This document shows positions 24,467 to 33,110 of a stretch of 33,820 nucleotides of DNA, in pieces. Numbering within the stretch: the first letter of the stretch is position 1; every line of letters begins with the position of its first letter. A program made the position numbers and the translations under genes. The notes under the pieces were generated by a model. The model had not been told where the DNA came from, ran no database searches, and saw nothing but the letters and a program-made list of their open reading frames with translations. This DNA comes from Chitinophagales bacterium (GTDB lineage Bacteria; Bacteroidota; Bacteroidia; Chitinophagales; Saprospiraceae). The stretch spans positions 1-33,820 of the forward strand of contig JAAFIM010000038.1 in the NCBI GenBank assembly GCA_013297745.1, given 5' to 3'.

Positions 24467-27445
24467 TTATTTTTTGGTCATTAGCGACTCGTAAATAATC
24501 TCGTGTATGCGCGGGCGGATGTTTTTGCCGTTTAACTTATTATTTTCGCTATCGGGAAAGGTGCGATTGGATAGAAAAATATAAACCAACTCATTGTCGG
24601 GGTCAGCCCACGCGCCTATGCCCGTAAAGCCCAAATGCCCAAAAGTGTTGTCGGAAGCCTGCCAAGCGACATTGACCGATTTTTTGTCCCCCTCGCCTTT
24701 TTCTTTCCTATCAAAACCCAAACCACGGCGCGGATTGCTGGTATAAGCTGACGTAAATTGTTTTATCGTTTCGGGTTTTAGATAGCGTTTGCCAAAAAAT
24801 TCGCCCTTGTTGACAAATAATTGCATAACAGCCGCCAACTCGTAAGCGGTAGAAAATAACCCCGCGTGTCCAGAAACGCCCCCTATCATAGCCGCGCCCA
24901 TATCGTGAACATCGCCGTGAACTGTCCCGTAGCGGAAATAATCGTCCTGTTCGGTGGGAACAATCCGCGTTTTGGGGATATTTCTATTCAATGGATTATA
25001 GCCAATTTGGGTTAAGCCCATAGGGGTGTAAAAATTATCGGCTGCGTATTTATCCAAACTTTTGCCGCTCACATTTTGCACCATTTTTGTAAATAGATAA
25101 AAACCCAAGTCGCTGTATTTGTAGCTGGTGGAAGACTCCATTTCTGCGTTGTAAATTTTCTGCCAAACGATACTATCTACAGCATTTTTATCAAAAAATA
25201 ACTTTTCAGTTACCCGCATAGCAAATTTTTCATCGGGGCGGGTTTTATAAAATTGCGCCATTGGCTTTTTCGCGCTGTCCAAAGTGCTGGTATAAAAAGG
25301 AATCCAGGGTTTAAGCCCAGCCTGATGCGCCATAATATCCCCAATTTGCAACTTTTCTTTATTCGTGCCTTTGAGTTCGGGGATGTAATCGCTAAGCGGT
25401 TTTTTAATATCAATTTTGCCCTCTTCGTACAATTTCATAATAGAAAGCGTAGCGGCGCATATTTTGGTAACAGAAGCCAAATCGTAAATATCATCGTAGC
25501 GAACCGCGCGGGTTTTGTCGTAAGTGTGGTGTCCGTAGCATTTGTGAAAAGCAATTTTGCCGTTTTTAACCACCAAAATCTGCGCACCTGCTGCCGCTTT
25601 GGCTGTAATCATCTCTTTGGCAACATTATCTATTTTTTGCAAGGTTTTGCTGTTCATTCCCACCACTTCGGGGCTGCTGGCATAAGCCATTCTTATCGGT
25701 TGGGTTTGTAATCCCGTGCCATATTTGAACATATTCCCCGCGCTAATCGGCAACATTCCCTCAAAGGGCAAACTTCCCACGACGGCTTGAGCGGTCAATT
25801 TTTCTATTTGGGCGGTTTCGCCGTAACTTACGATTACATTTTTTTGATTTTCAAACAATTGCGCAGCGTAAGGCGTTCCGAACAAGACCACCAACACTTT
25901 CGTTTTTTGGCTTAATTGTTGGATAAAATCTATAACCGATTGGGATATATTATGGTTATTGGCTGGGAGTTTATGAATGTTATAAATGCCCACAATTACC
26001 TGCTTATGCTTTTCCAACGGCGCGTATTTTTCCGCCTGCTTGCCCACGATGCTGCTGGGGGCTTGGTAGTGTGTGCTTATCCCAAAACGCTCCAATTCGG
26101 TTTGAAAGGTAGTTTTTTGGCTCGCGCCTATGCACAAAGTAGCCGTTTCCAAGCTGTTTTTAATCGGAACAATAGTATCTTTATTCGTTAGCAAAGTTAG
26201 CGATTTGGACAAAATTTCATCTTTCAACGCCTCGCCCGCGCCGCTGTTGAGTTCTGCCACTACTTTTTGCACATCTACAGGTTTATAAAAAGCCAAACCC
26301 GCTTTATATTTGGCGCGCAGTACTTTTTTCACCCTTTGGTTTAAGTCCTCCCAATCCAATTTTTTGTCCGCTATAGCTTTTTTCACCGCAGTAATTCCCC
26401 CCTCCAAATCTTGGGGCATCAACACCACATCATTGCCCGCTATCAGCGCGCGCACTGTGCTTTCGCTGCTGGTATAATGTTTGGCAACGCCCTGCATATT
26501 CATCGCATCGGTAAAAACTAAACCTTTATACTGTAATTTATCCTTTAATAATTTTTGTATAATGTTGTGTGAAAGCGTAGCGGGTTGATTTTTGACCGTA
26601 TCCAACGCGGGAATTTCCAAATGCGCCACCATAATACTCGCTATCTCTTTTTTGATAAGATATTTGAACGGTTGCAACTCCAAACTATCCAAACGGCTCG
26701 CAGAATGGGGGATTTTGGGCAAATCATAATGAGAATCTACATCCGTATCCCCGTGTCCTGGAAAATGCTTGGCACAGGCCAAAACGTTGGCTTCCTGCAT
26801 ACCGCGCGCGTAGGCTTCGCATTTTTCGCTCACATTTTGCACATTATCGCCAAAAGAGCGGTCGCCGATAACAGGATTATTTTTGTTATTATTGACATCG
26901 GCTACAGGGGCAAAATTGACGTGAATACCCAACATTTTAGCCTCTTTAGCCACTTGTTGCCCAAATTTATAGATTAAGTTATTGTCTCTAACCGCCCCCA
27001 TTGTGAGCTGGCGGGGATATACGACGGCAGAATCTACCCGCATAGACATCCCCCACTCGCCATCTATAGCCATCAAAAGGGGAACTTTGCTATTTTTTTG
27101 GTACAAATTGGTTAGATAAGCCAAACGGGTTGGGTTGGTTTTGAAAAAAATAAGCCCGCCAATTTGCTGTTTTTGTATAGCGGACAAAATTTTTGCTTCA
27201 TCTGCCACCCCTTGGTTGGGATAAGCCCCCAACATAAACAATTGGCTAATTTTTTGCTCTTCGGATAGGGTTTTGAACTGATTTTCTACCCAAACTTCCA
27301 TTTTTTGGTTAAATAATTCCATCGTATCAATTTCAGCAATATTGCCCGTTTCAGTTTTGGGGTTAGATTTTACCGCATCAGATTGGCAGGTGATAAACCC
27401 CAGCAGCAATAAACCAATTAGATAAAAATAAGCGTTTGTTTTCAT
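24467..27445 (-). CDS. GH3 glycoside hydrolase / serine hydrolase fusion, exported
   Basis: The 992-residue protein has an N-terminal signal with a possible, non-canonical lipobox ending at C20 (FITC). Residues ~45-400 are a GH3 domain of the NagZ/beta-N-acetylhexosaminidase type: the KHFPGHGDTDVDSHYDLP motif carries the Asp-His general acid/base loop, and the nucleophile is the Asp of VFTDAMNMQG (about residue 311). A GH3 C-terminal-like domain follows. From about residue 600 there is a beta-lactamase/DD-peptidase-type domain with SVTK (about 657), a YSD in place of the usual YxN, and HLGFTG. It probably acts on peptidoglycan fragments in the periplasm or at the outer membrane. This two-enzyme architecture is known in Bacteroidota. 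Substrate specificity cannot be read from sequence. Confidence 0.9.
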   Translation of the reverse strand: MKTNAYFYLIGLLLLGFITCQSDAVKSNPKTETGNIAEIDTMELFNQKMEVWVENQFKTLSEEQKISQLFMLGAYPNQGVADEAKILSAIQKQQIGGLIFFKTNPTRLAYLTNLYQKNSKVPLLMAIDGEWGMSMRVDSAVVYPRQLTMGAVRDNNLIYKFGQQVAKEAKMLGIHVNFAPVADVNNNKNNPVIGDRSFGDNVQNVSEKCEAYARGMQEANVLACAKHFPGHGDTDVDSHYDLPKIPHSASRLDSLELQPFKYLIKKEIASIMVAHLEIPALDTVKNQPATLSHNIIQKLLKDKLQYKGLVFTDAMNMQGVAKHYTSSESTVRALIAGNDVVLMPQDLEGGITAVKKAIADKKLDWEDLNQRVKKVLRAKYKAGLAFYKPVDVQKVVAELNSGAGEALKDEILSKSLTLLTNKDTIVPIKNSLETATLCIGASQKTTFQTELERFGISTHYQAPSSIVGKQAEKYAPLEKHKQVIVGIYNIHKLPANNHNISQSVIDFIQQLSQKTKVLVVLFGTPYAAQLFENQKNVIVSYGETAQIEKLTAQAVVGSLPFEGMLPISAGNMFKYGTGLQTQPIRMAYASSPEVVGMNSKTLQKIDNVAKEMITAKAAAGAQILVVKNGKIAFHKCYGHHTYDKTRAVRYDDIYDLASVTKICAATLSIMKLYEEGKIDIKKPLSDYIPELKGTNKEKLQIGDIMAHQAGLKPWIPFYTSTLDSAKKPMAQFYKTRPDEKFAMRVTEKLFFDKNAVDSIVWQKIYNAEMESSTSYKYSDLGFYLFTKMVQNVSGKSLDKYAADNFYTPMGLTQIGYNPLNRNIPKTRIVPTEQDDYFRYGTVHGDVHDMGAAMIGGVSGHAGLFSTAYELAAVMQLFVNKGEFFGKRYLKPETIKQFTSAYTSNPRRGLGFDRKEKGEGDKKSVNVAWQASDNTFGHLGFTGIGAWADPDNELVYIFLSNRTFPDSENNKLNGKNIRPRIHEIIYESLMTKK

Positions 27446-27475
27446 AAATAGTTATAAATCGCGTCAATAAAGGCG

Positions 27476-27483
27476 CAAAGTTA
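27476..27483 (-). promoter_or_regulatory. Candidate -7 element of the GH3 fusion gene
   Basis: The minus-strand reading TAACTTTG matches TANNTTTG, 31 bases upstream of the ATG. No TTTG is found at the usual -33 distance. Confidence 0.4.
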
Positions 27484-27506
27484 GCATTTTTTTGATAATT
27501 GGGGAT

Positions 27507-27548
27507 AAAAAAAAATTCCCAGCAGCCGCAGCCGATAGGAATTTTTTT
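27507..27548 (-). terminator. Terminator after the outer-membrane barrel gene
   Basis: AAAAATTCC and GGAATTTTT arms flank an 18-base G/C-rich interior, and a T-run follows on the minus strand. The large loop makes it less typical than the others in this window. Confidence 0.6.
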
Positions 27549-27572
27549 ATAAAAGATATTTTGTTGATAAAA

Positions 27573-28439
27573 CTACTCTTCTGAAGTAGCTCCAAATTTG
27601 TACACAAAACCAATTTGTATAGAAAGTGCAGAGAAATTAACTCTTGACGCCAACAAATCCTGTGCTTTGTTCACGTCAGGGGTTGGGTTGGTTGCTAATG
27701 AATTGCTAGTGCTGGTCAATTCATCCACAAAGTTAAACTCTTTGGATATTGTTACAATGTTAGGCAAGTTATCGGTAGTTCCAGCAGGAGAAACTGTTTC
27801 TGACTTCTCAAGAGCACCAGTACCAGTTTTTACGCGCAAACCAGTGTAGAGCAACTCACCTGTTAGCATCATATTATCATTCAACTCATAAGCTACACCG
27901 CCACCAGCTACAAAACCCAAAGAAGGCGCACCTTTTAGCACGGTTACGTTGGTTGTTGTAGTATTGAGAGAAGGCAATTTGGTAACTTCAGTTCTTGTCG
28001 TTTGTCCCCCAAGAGGAGCCACCAAACCAAAACGGGCGAAAGGTTGAACCTTACCGTGTCCTGTTTGTACGATAATAGTCGGCTGCAAGCGGAATTGGCT
28101 TGTTTTCACCTCACGGGTAAATTCACTCGCAGGGGTTACCGTTTTGCCAGCCAAATAGGTAGAACCCGCCATATAGTACGCGCCCAAATCAAAGCGGAAA
28201 TGAGGGTTGAAATAATAACCTAAATTGAGTTGGCCGGTGATACCACCACCATAAGTACCGTAAAGGTTGCTTTGGGTCACTTGACCTGTGCTGCTGGTGT
28301 TTTGGTCTATGCCCAATACATCATTGGTGGTCGCAAAACCATAACCAAAAGTAGCTCCTGCATAAAATTGAGCAGAAGTTTCCTGCGCGCCAAGCGCTAG
28401 AGCAGCCAATAAAGCAGCTTTGCTGATAAATTTTTTCAT
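27573..28439 (-). CDS. Outer-membrane beta-barrel protein
   Basis: The 288-residue product begins MKKFISKAALLAALALGAQETSAQ, a clear signal peptide, at the ATG complementing 28437-28439. A longer frame to 28493 runs into the bTHX terminator and is rejected. The mature protein alternates short hydrophobic beta-strands with polar loops (FYAGATFGYGF, LNLGYYFNPHFRFDLGAYY, APSLGFVAGGGVAYELN, MLTGELLYTGLRV) and ends with the aromatic strand LSIQIGFVYKFG. This is the pattern of the small porin-like outer-membrane barrels of Bacteroidota. A long Ser/Thr/Asn-rich loop is inserted before the last strand. Its function (structural, pore or adhesion) is not known. Confidence 0.8.
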   Translation of the reverse strand: MKKFISKAALLAALALGAQETSAQFYAGATFGYGFATTNDVLGIDQNTSSTGQVTQSNLYGTYGGGITGQLNLGYYFNPHFRFDLGAYYMAGSTYLAGKTVTPASEFTREVKTSQFRLQPTIIVQTGHGKVQPFARFGLVAPLGGQTTRTEVTKLPSLNTTTTNVTVLKGAPSLGFVAGGGVAYELNDNMMLTGELLYTGLRVKTGTGALEKSETVSPAGTTDNLPNIVTISKEFNFVDELTSTSNSLATNPTPDVNKAQDLLASRVNFSALSIQIGFVYKFGATSEE

Positions 28440-28481
28440 CGTTTTGATAGTTTTATAAAATTTTATTAAAAAAATTAAACT

Positions 28482-28510
28482 AAAAAAGCCCACCTTTGCG
28501 GCGAGCTTTT
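28482..28510 (-). terminator. Terminator after the bTHX gene
   Basis: On the minus strand AAAAGCTCGCC pairs with GGTGGGCTTTT (11 bp, two wobbles) around a GCAAA loop, followed by T residues. It lies between bTHX and the outer-membrane barrel gene. Confidence 0.75.
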
Positions 28511-28517
28511 GATAAAA

Positions 28518-28652
28518 TTAAGCGTTAACTTTAGCCGCGTCAGTAGTCTCCGTTTTAGGGGCTGTGCTATATTTCACTCGGTGAGCGCGATATTTGCCAT
28601 AAGAGCCAGCCATAATTTTGCCGCGACGCGTTTTTTTATCTCCTTTTCCCAT
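28518..28652 (-). CDS. 30S ribosomal protein bTHX
   Basis: This 44-residue gene is short and easily missed. It starts MGKGDKKTRRGKIMAGSYGK and continues with further basic residues (RAHRVKYS), ending in a Thr/Ala tail KTETTDAAKVNA. The first 13 residues match what I remember of the bTHX (Thx) family, a small basic peptide bound in the 30S head and widespread in Bacteroidota. It has its own perfect promoter and its own terminator, so it is a genuine single-gene unit. The C-terminal ~20 residues go beyond the core motif. Confidence 0.9.
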   Translation of the reverse strand: MGKGDKKTRRGKIMAGSYGKYRAHRVKYSTAPKTETTDAAKVNA

Positions 28653-28697
28653 TGGTTGAAAGTTTGATTGATTTTAAATTTGATGACATTAAGACCG

Positions 28698-28728
28698 CAA
28701 AGATACGATTATTTTTGTAGACAACAAA
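28698..28728 (-). promoter_or_regulatory. Promoter of the bTHX gene
   Basis: On the minus strand TTTG, a 19-base spacer and TATCTTTG match the Bacteroidota consensus exactly. The -7 element ends 45 bases before the ATG. Confidence 0.85.
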
Positions 28729-28795
28729 TTTTTTAGCTTTTTTTAGCTTTTTTTTTGATATTTTTTTTATAAAAGATAAAATTATAACCTTTAAA

Positions 28796-29746
28796 ATGAA
28801 TTTTTTGCAATTATCCCAGCAAATTTTATCTCAAGAAATTGCCGCTTTAGAATTATTATCCACCCGATTAAATAGCGAGAACTTAGAAAAATTTATATAT
28901 ATATTGTATGCGTGCAAGGGTAAAATTGTGATTTGTGGCATAGGAAAATCTGGGCTAATAGGGCAGAAAATTGCAGCTACTTTTTCTAGCACAGGCAGCC
29001 CAAGTATATTTTTGCAGGCTGCTGAAGCTTTGCACGGCGATTTGGGGATATTGACCCCGCAAGATGTGTTTTTATCCATTTCCAACTCGGGCGAAACGGA
29101 CGAGATTTTGCAACTTATCCCCTTTATCAAATCGTTGAAAATTACCCATTTGAGTTTGGTTGGGAACGAAAATTCTACTTTGGCCAAAAATGCGGATTGT
29201 TTTATCCATATCGGGGTTGAGAATGAAATTTCTCCAGTGCGGGCTGTGCCTATGGCTTCTTGTCTGACCACTTTGGCGGCTGGGGATATTTTGGCTACGG
29301 CTTTGATACATTTGAAAAAATTTAACGAAAAAGACTTCTCGCGGCTGCATATTGGGGGCAGTTTGGGGAGAAAATTGTTGACAAAAGTTGCCGATGCGAT
29401 GCAAACCCAGCCCTTGCCCGTCTGCGACCGAAACGATTTTATCAAAGATATTCTAATCCACATCAGCCGTTCGCAGTTGGGTTTAGTAGCGGTTTTGGAC
29501 GAGGGAAATTTGCTAGGAGTTGTTACCGACGGGGATTTGCGCAGGGCTTTGAACGATTATGAAAATGCCAACTTTTTCCAACTGCAAGCGCATAACTTAA
29601 TGAACCCAAACCCCAAAACTATAGCCGCCACAGCCAGCCTTTCCGAAGCAGAAAATCAGCTTATTTCGTTAAAAATCAACGCTTTATTAGTTGTAAATGA
29701 CGAAAATAAACTAGTGGGCGCAATCGCTAAACATCACATAAAGTAA
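28796..29746 (+). CDS. kdsD: Arabinose-5-phosphate isomerase (KdsD/KpsF/GutQ family)
   Basis: This enzyme converts ribulose-5-phosphate to arabinose-5-phosphate, the first step towards Kdo of lipopolysaccharide. The 316-residue protein has an N-terminal SIS domain (about 30-180) with CGIGKSGLIGQKIAATFSSTG, SISNSGETDEI and the RLHIGGSLGRKLL block, where the family usually has FHPGGSLG. The C-terminal half is a pair of CBS domains (about 200-316; GVVTDGDLRRAL marks the first). The length is normal. Its upstream region is T-rich and no clear -7 element is seen. With manC it is the second nucleotide-sugar or envelope-sugar gene of the window. Confidence 0.92.
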   Translation: MNFLQLSQQILSQEIAALELLSTRLNSENLEKFIYILYACKGKIVICGIGKSGLIGQKIAATFSSTGSPSIFLQAAEALHGDLGILTPQDVFLSISNSGETDEILQLIPFIKSLKITHLSLVGNENSTLAKNADCFIHIGVENEISPVRAVPMASCLTTLAAGDILATALIHLKKFNEKDFSRLHIGGSLGRKLLTKVADAMQTQPLPVCDRNDFIKDILIHISRSQLGLVAVLDEGNLLGVVTDGDLRRALNDYENANFFQLQAHNLMNPNPKTIAATASLSEAENQLISLKINALLVVNDENKLVGAIAKHHIK

Positions 29747-29770
29747 AAAAAGGCTAAAATAAAATTAAAA

Positions 29771-29801
29771 TTTAGCAATTACAAAAAAACTAATATATTT
29801 G
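29771..29801 (+). promoter_or_regulatory. Promoter of the restriction operon
   Basis: TTTA (29771-29774, one mismatch to TTTG), a 19-base spacer, then TATATTTG (29794-29801). The -33 element is part of a 6-bp inverted repeat GCTAAA...TTTAGC (29753-29776), a possible operator. Confidence 0.65.
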
Positions 29802-29838
29802 CGGCACTTTTCAATCACTCATCACACACTCGCAAAAA

Positions 29839-31044
29839 ATGAGCAATTCTCCCATCCAAAAAATCCTATTTGGTAGCCCTGGCACAGGCAAAAGCCATAG
29901 AATTACAACTGATTACGCCAAACCCAAAGACCAACTTGGCATAGACCCAACTAGTGAAAACTATATCGCTACTGTTTTTCACCCTGAATATACTTATGGG
30001 GATTTTATGGGTAAATTGATGCCTCTAACAAAAGAAAATAAAGTAGAATATAAATTTTATGCTGGTCATTTTTTAAAAGCATTAGCGCAAGCCTACAAAC
30101 AAATATTAATTTACAATTTAAAGAAAGCTGGTACACCACAAGACGTTGATACTGAAAATGATGATACAGAAAACAACAATACTTTGCAAAACAGCGATGC
30201 TCAAAACGATAATGCTCTCCAAAATGTATTACTTGTAATTGATGAAATAAATCGTGGCAATTCTGCCGCGATTTTTGGCACTGTTTTTCAGCTTTTAGAT
30301 AGAAATTCTAATGGCAGTTCCGAATATGGTGTAAATATTTCCGATTTGGAATTTTCCGAGTTACTGTTGTTGATTGGACTACGAGAAAAAACCAAAACTA
30401 CCCCTAACGATGATAACAATGAAACTATCACAATTACAAAAAAACATTCATTCAAAGCAAATTCTAAAACTTATAACAAGTCTTTAAGCGATTGGTTAGC
30501 TTTGCTACAAATTAAAAATAATCAAATCAAAATCCCCTCAAATCTTTCCATTATTGCCACAATGAACACATCCGACAACTCCATATACTTTATGGATAAT
30601 GCTTTCAAACGCCGTTGGGATTGGGAATTCATTGAAATTGAAGACGAAAAACAAAAAGCTTATGCTGCTGGCCACAAAATCATCATTAATGGCCAAAACC
30701 CAATAGATTGGGTGGGTTTTGTGGATAATCTTAATGCCTTCATAAGAAGCAAATATAAAGTTGTTCGCAAAATCGAAGATAAACAAATTGGTTATTGCTT
30801 CATTAACAAAAAAGAAATCTTAGAAGAAGACATAAAAAGCAAATTAATGTTTTTTGTGTGGGATAGTGTTTTTACTACAGATAAAAAACCCTTAGTAGAA
30901 CTACTATTTACCGATAAATTAATGTCTGATAGTGAAAAAAACTCTATCATATCCCAAAAAGAAAAAGACCTAATAACTTTTGGGCAGTTTTCCCATAAAA
31001 ACAATGTTATTAAATTTGTAAACGCAATTTTCAACTATGTTTGA
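29839..31044 (+). CDS. McrB-like AAA+ motor of a restriction system
   Basis: The 401-residue AAA+ protein resembles the NTPase domain of McrB/LlaJI-type motors, which translocate DNA and activate a partner nuclease. It has Walker A GSPGTGKS (12-19), Walker B LLVIDE (131-136) followed by the McrB-typical INRGN, and the ATMNTSDNSI segment (240-249) followed by the MDNAFKRRW arginine block (252-260). There is no N-terminal DNA-recognition domain: Walker A begins at residue 12, so target recognition must lie elsewhere. Residues ~101-129 are an Asp/Asn/Thr-rich low-complexity insert just before Walker B. The stop overlaps the start of the nuclease gene by 8 bases, so translation is coupled. Confidence 0.87.
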   Translation: MSNSPIQKILFGSPGTGKSHRITTDYAKPKDQLGIDPTSENYIATVFHPEYTYGDFMGKLMPLTKENKVEYKFYAGHFLKALAQAYKQILIYNLKKAGTPQDVDTENDDTENNNTLQNSDAQNDNALQNVLLVIDEINRGNSAAIFGTVFQLLDRNSNGSSEYGVNISDLEFSELLLLIGLREKTKTTPNDDNNETITITKKHSFKANSKTYNKSLSDWLALLQIKNNQIKIPSNLSIIATMNTSDNSIYFMDNAFKRRWDWEFIEIEDEKQKAYAAGHKIIINGQNPIDWVGFVDNLNAFIRSKYKVVRKIEDKQIGYCFINKKEILEEDIKSKLMFFVWDSVFTTDKKPLVELLFTDKLMSDSEKNSIISQKEKDLITFGQFSHKNNVIKFVNAIFNYV

Positions 31045-32674
31045 TATAAGCAAAATCCATTTTAAGAACGATGCGACACGAGATAATAGCACCTATTCTT
31101 TTGTTGGCTTACAAAAAAATAAAGAAACAGGAGAACTAGAGTTTTGGCTGCCTTTGGGATTTGATACATTCCCCAAAGACCCCAAGGACTTTGAAAGCAC
31201 AAAAAAATTCTTTTTCCGAATGTATCGTACTTTCCAAGTTTATCGCGATAGAAAACTGACCAACTATCAAGCCTCCTTAAAGGAATTTTTAACGAATGAT
31301 AGAGATGGTATTTTTGAGCAAAATGAAAAAGGTTTTAGTTTCATCAATAACAAAGATAACACTGAAACCGTTTTTTATGGCAAATTGAATGCCCTAGACA
31401 AAATCTTACATGGTTATGACGAATTGCGCATTGCTTCTTTAGAAAAAAAACAAGTTCGTTCGCACCAAATAGATTATTCCAAAATCTATAAATATATGCA
31501 TCAGGCTGTATTTTTGGAAGGCGATGTGATTTATTTGGACGAAATGAATATCTCTAAAAATATCATTTTGCAAGAAAGCCCTACTATTGTGCAAATGTTT
31601 TGCTTTATCTACACGGAAATCAAAACCGAATTAGAGGAAATTGATAGCGTTGCTAATCGTGTTCTGGAACTATCTGACCAATTCAAAGAAAAACATTTGC
31701 ATCCTCAAGGCGGTTTATTTGCAGAAGATACTTTTGCAGACACTATTGAAACGCTTAAGATATTGCTTGAAGAAATTGAAACCAAAACCACGTATAAAGA
31801 TGAGGACTTTTGGCATTTCTATGAAGCAGTAGAAGCATTTTTGTATGGCGAGAAGCAAGATGACAGCGATGGTATATATTTTGGCATTAGCAGTTTTGCT
31901 GATGTCTGGGAAGATATGTGCCAAAGTTATATGTTGGCGCAATCTGAAATTCAAGAAACCGTGCTTTTCGCTGATATTGATGGCTTCTTAAAAAATCGGA
32001 AGCATCTAGGTCTTCCCGAAATTTTGCAAAAAGAAGAAACAGATTTGAATCCATTTATGCTAACAATGGATGCCTCAGAACAAAAACGCTACTTACGTCC
32101 TGACTTGGTATATGTAGAAAAGAACAGAGAAATATCATTGTCAGCTCACGTAGATGACTACATAGATTGGAAGACAGAGCATTTCAATAAAATAAGGCAT
32201 AGTATAAAATACTATTCAGGTTACCCTGTAAATACCTCTATAAAAGATTCAATTTCAACACTCATAATAAACAAACAGAAAGAGTTGAAAAAAAACAATA
32301 AAAACCCAAATCTAACAGAAAAAGAAATCAGAAGTGATTTTGAAAGCTGGCAATCTTTATTCATTAAGGTGATTGACTACAAATATCTCCGTCTATCTGA
32401 CTATGAAAAGTACATTGATGGAAAAGGCGAAAACAAAATTAAAAGCGATATTGATAAGCAATTGATTTATGAATGGACTTTGCAACAAAATTTTGGAAAA
32501 TCCAAAACAAGTAGCGCATTTTGGATACCCTACTATCCTAACAATATAGACTCTACACAATCTACAAAAGATATTGCAAAACGTTGTATTTCAGACTTAA
32601 AAGACAGCCGTATTGAGGTTTTTCAAATCAATTTCAAAATTTTGCAGGCGCATTATGTCAAATTATCAACCTAA
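31037..32674 (+). CDS. McrC/LlaJI-like restriction nuclease subunit
   Basis: The 545-residue protein is predicted to be the nuclease partner of the AAA+ motor. The C-terminal region has a PD-(D/E)xK pattern: RPDLVYV (D356) and, about 90 residues later, VIDYKYL (D447, K449), the same order as the McrC nuclease. FADVWEDMC near 288-296 resembles the VWE motif seen before the nuclease core of LlaJI/DUF2357-type proteins. The N-terminal ~280 residues are unassigned and may hold the target-recognition or motor-binding part. I see no DNA methyltransferase gene, so it is more likely a type IV-like system (cutting modified or foreign nucleic acid) than a classic restriction-modification pair. The next gene starts 20 bases before its stop. 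Confidence 0.75.
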   Translation: MFDISKIHFKNDATRDNSTYSFVGLQKNKETGELEFWLPLGFDTFPKDPKDFESTKKFFFRMYRTFQVYRDRKLTNYQASLKEFLTNDRDGIFEQNEKGFSFINNKDNTETVFYGKLNALDKILHGYDELRIASLEKKQVRSHQIDYSKIYKYMHQAVFLEGDVIYLDEMNISKNIILQESPTIVQMFCFIYTEIKTELEEIDSVANRVLELSDQFKEKHLHPQGGLFAEDTFADTIETLKILLEEIETKTTYKDEDFWHFYEAVEAFLYGEKQDDSDGIYFGISSFADVWEDMCQSYMLAQSEIQETVLFADIDGFLKNRKHLGLPEILQKEETDLNPFMLTMDASEQKRYLRPDLVYVEKNREISLSAHVDDYIDWKTEHFNKIRHSIKYYSGYPVNTSIKDSISTLIINKQKELKKNNKNPNLTEKEIRSDFESWQSLFIKVIDYKYLRLSDYEKYIDGKGENKIKSDIDKQLIYEWTLQQNFGKSKTSSAFWIPYYPNNIDSTQSTKDIAKRCISDLKDSRIEVFQINFKILQAHYVKLST

Positions 32675-33110
32675 TCAACAACTGAAGCACAGCAGCCCAA
32701 GTGGAGTTTTGAGTGCTTATAACCCTATCGTTTCATTACCAACTGCTATAAAGCAAAAAGTAAATGATAAATTTATCAACCCAAAAATTGACGCTCTTTC
32801 AAAGAGCTTACGGCAGGAATTTAGGGAACTTGACCCTGATAAACTTCGCACAGAAATAGAATTTGAACACGAAGATAACTTCGTAAAAGATTATATTTAT
32901 CAAGAAATCATAGATGGAATTTTAAAAAATAAATCTGGCAAAGTTGAATTTGTACCTAAAATTGTCATTACATTTGATAAATCCTTATGCCCAGAACCGA
33001 TAGAAGACATATATTATGGAGCAATAAGGTTAGGCGAAAAACCTATATTATTCTACCTATACATTGATTTGCAGGAACTAATAGAGTTTATTAAAGAAAG
33101 AGCCTATTGA
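32655..33110 (+). CDS. Third restriction-operon gene, N-terminal part (probably frameshifted)
   Basis: The frame gives 151 residues beginning MSNYQPNQQLKHSS. The ATG at 32655 lies within the end of the nuclease gene, a normal coupled arrangement. After a polar N-terminus come mixed helices and strands (LRTEIEFEHEDNFVKDYIYQ, KPILFYLYIDLQELIEFIKE). No family is recognised. The frame stops at a TGA directly where the +1 frame opens into an uninterrupted stretch with a DUF2135-like domain and no ATG for about 200 bases. I think this is the first half of one ~350-residue protein; see the next entry. Confidence 0.6.
   Translation: MSNYQPNQQLKHSSPSGVLSAYNPIVSLPTAIKQKVNDKFINPKIDALSKSLRQEFRELDPDKLRTEIEFEHEDNFVKDYIYQEIIDGILKNKSGKVEFVPKIVITFDKSLCPEPIEDIYYGAIRLGEKPILFYLYIDLQELIEFIKERAY

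Noticed and set aside
28729-28765. Tandem TTTTTTAGC-like units upstream of kdsD
   Set aside because: Only about two imperfect units in a T-rich tract; no evidence of function.
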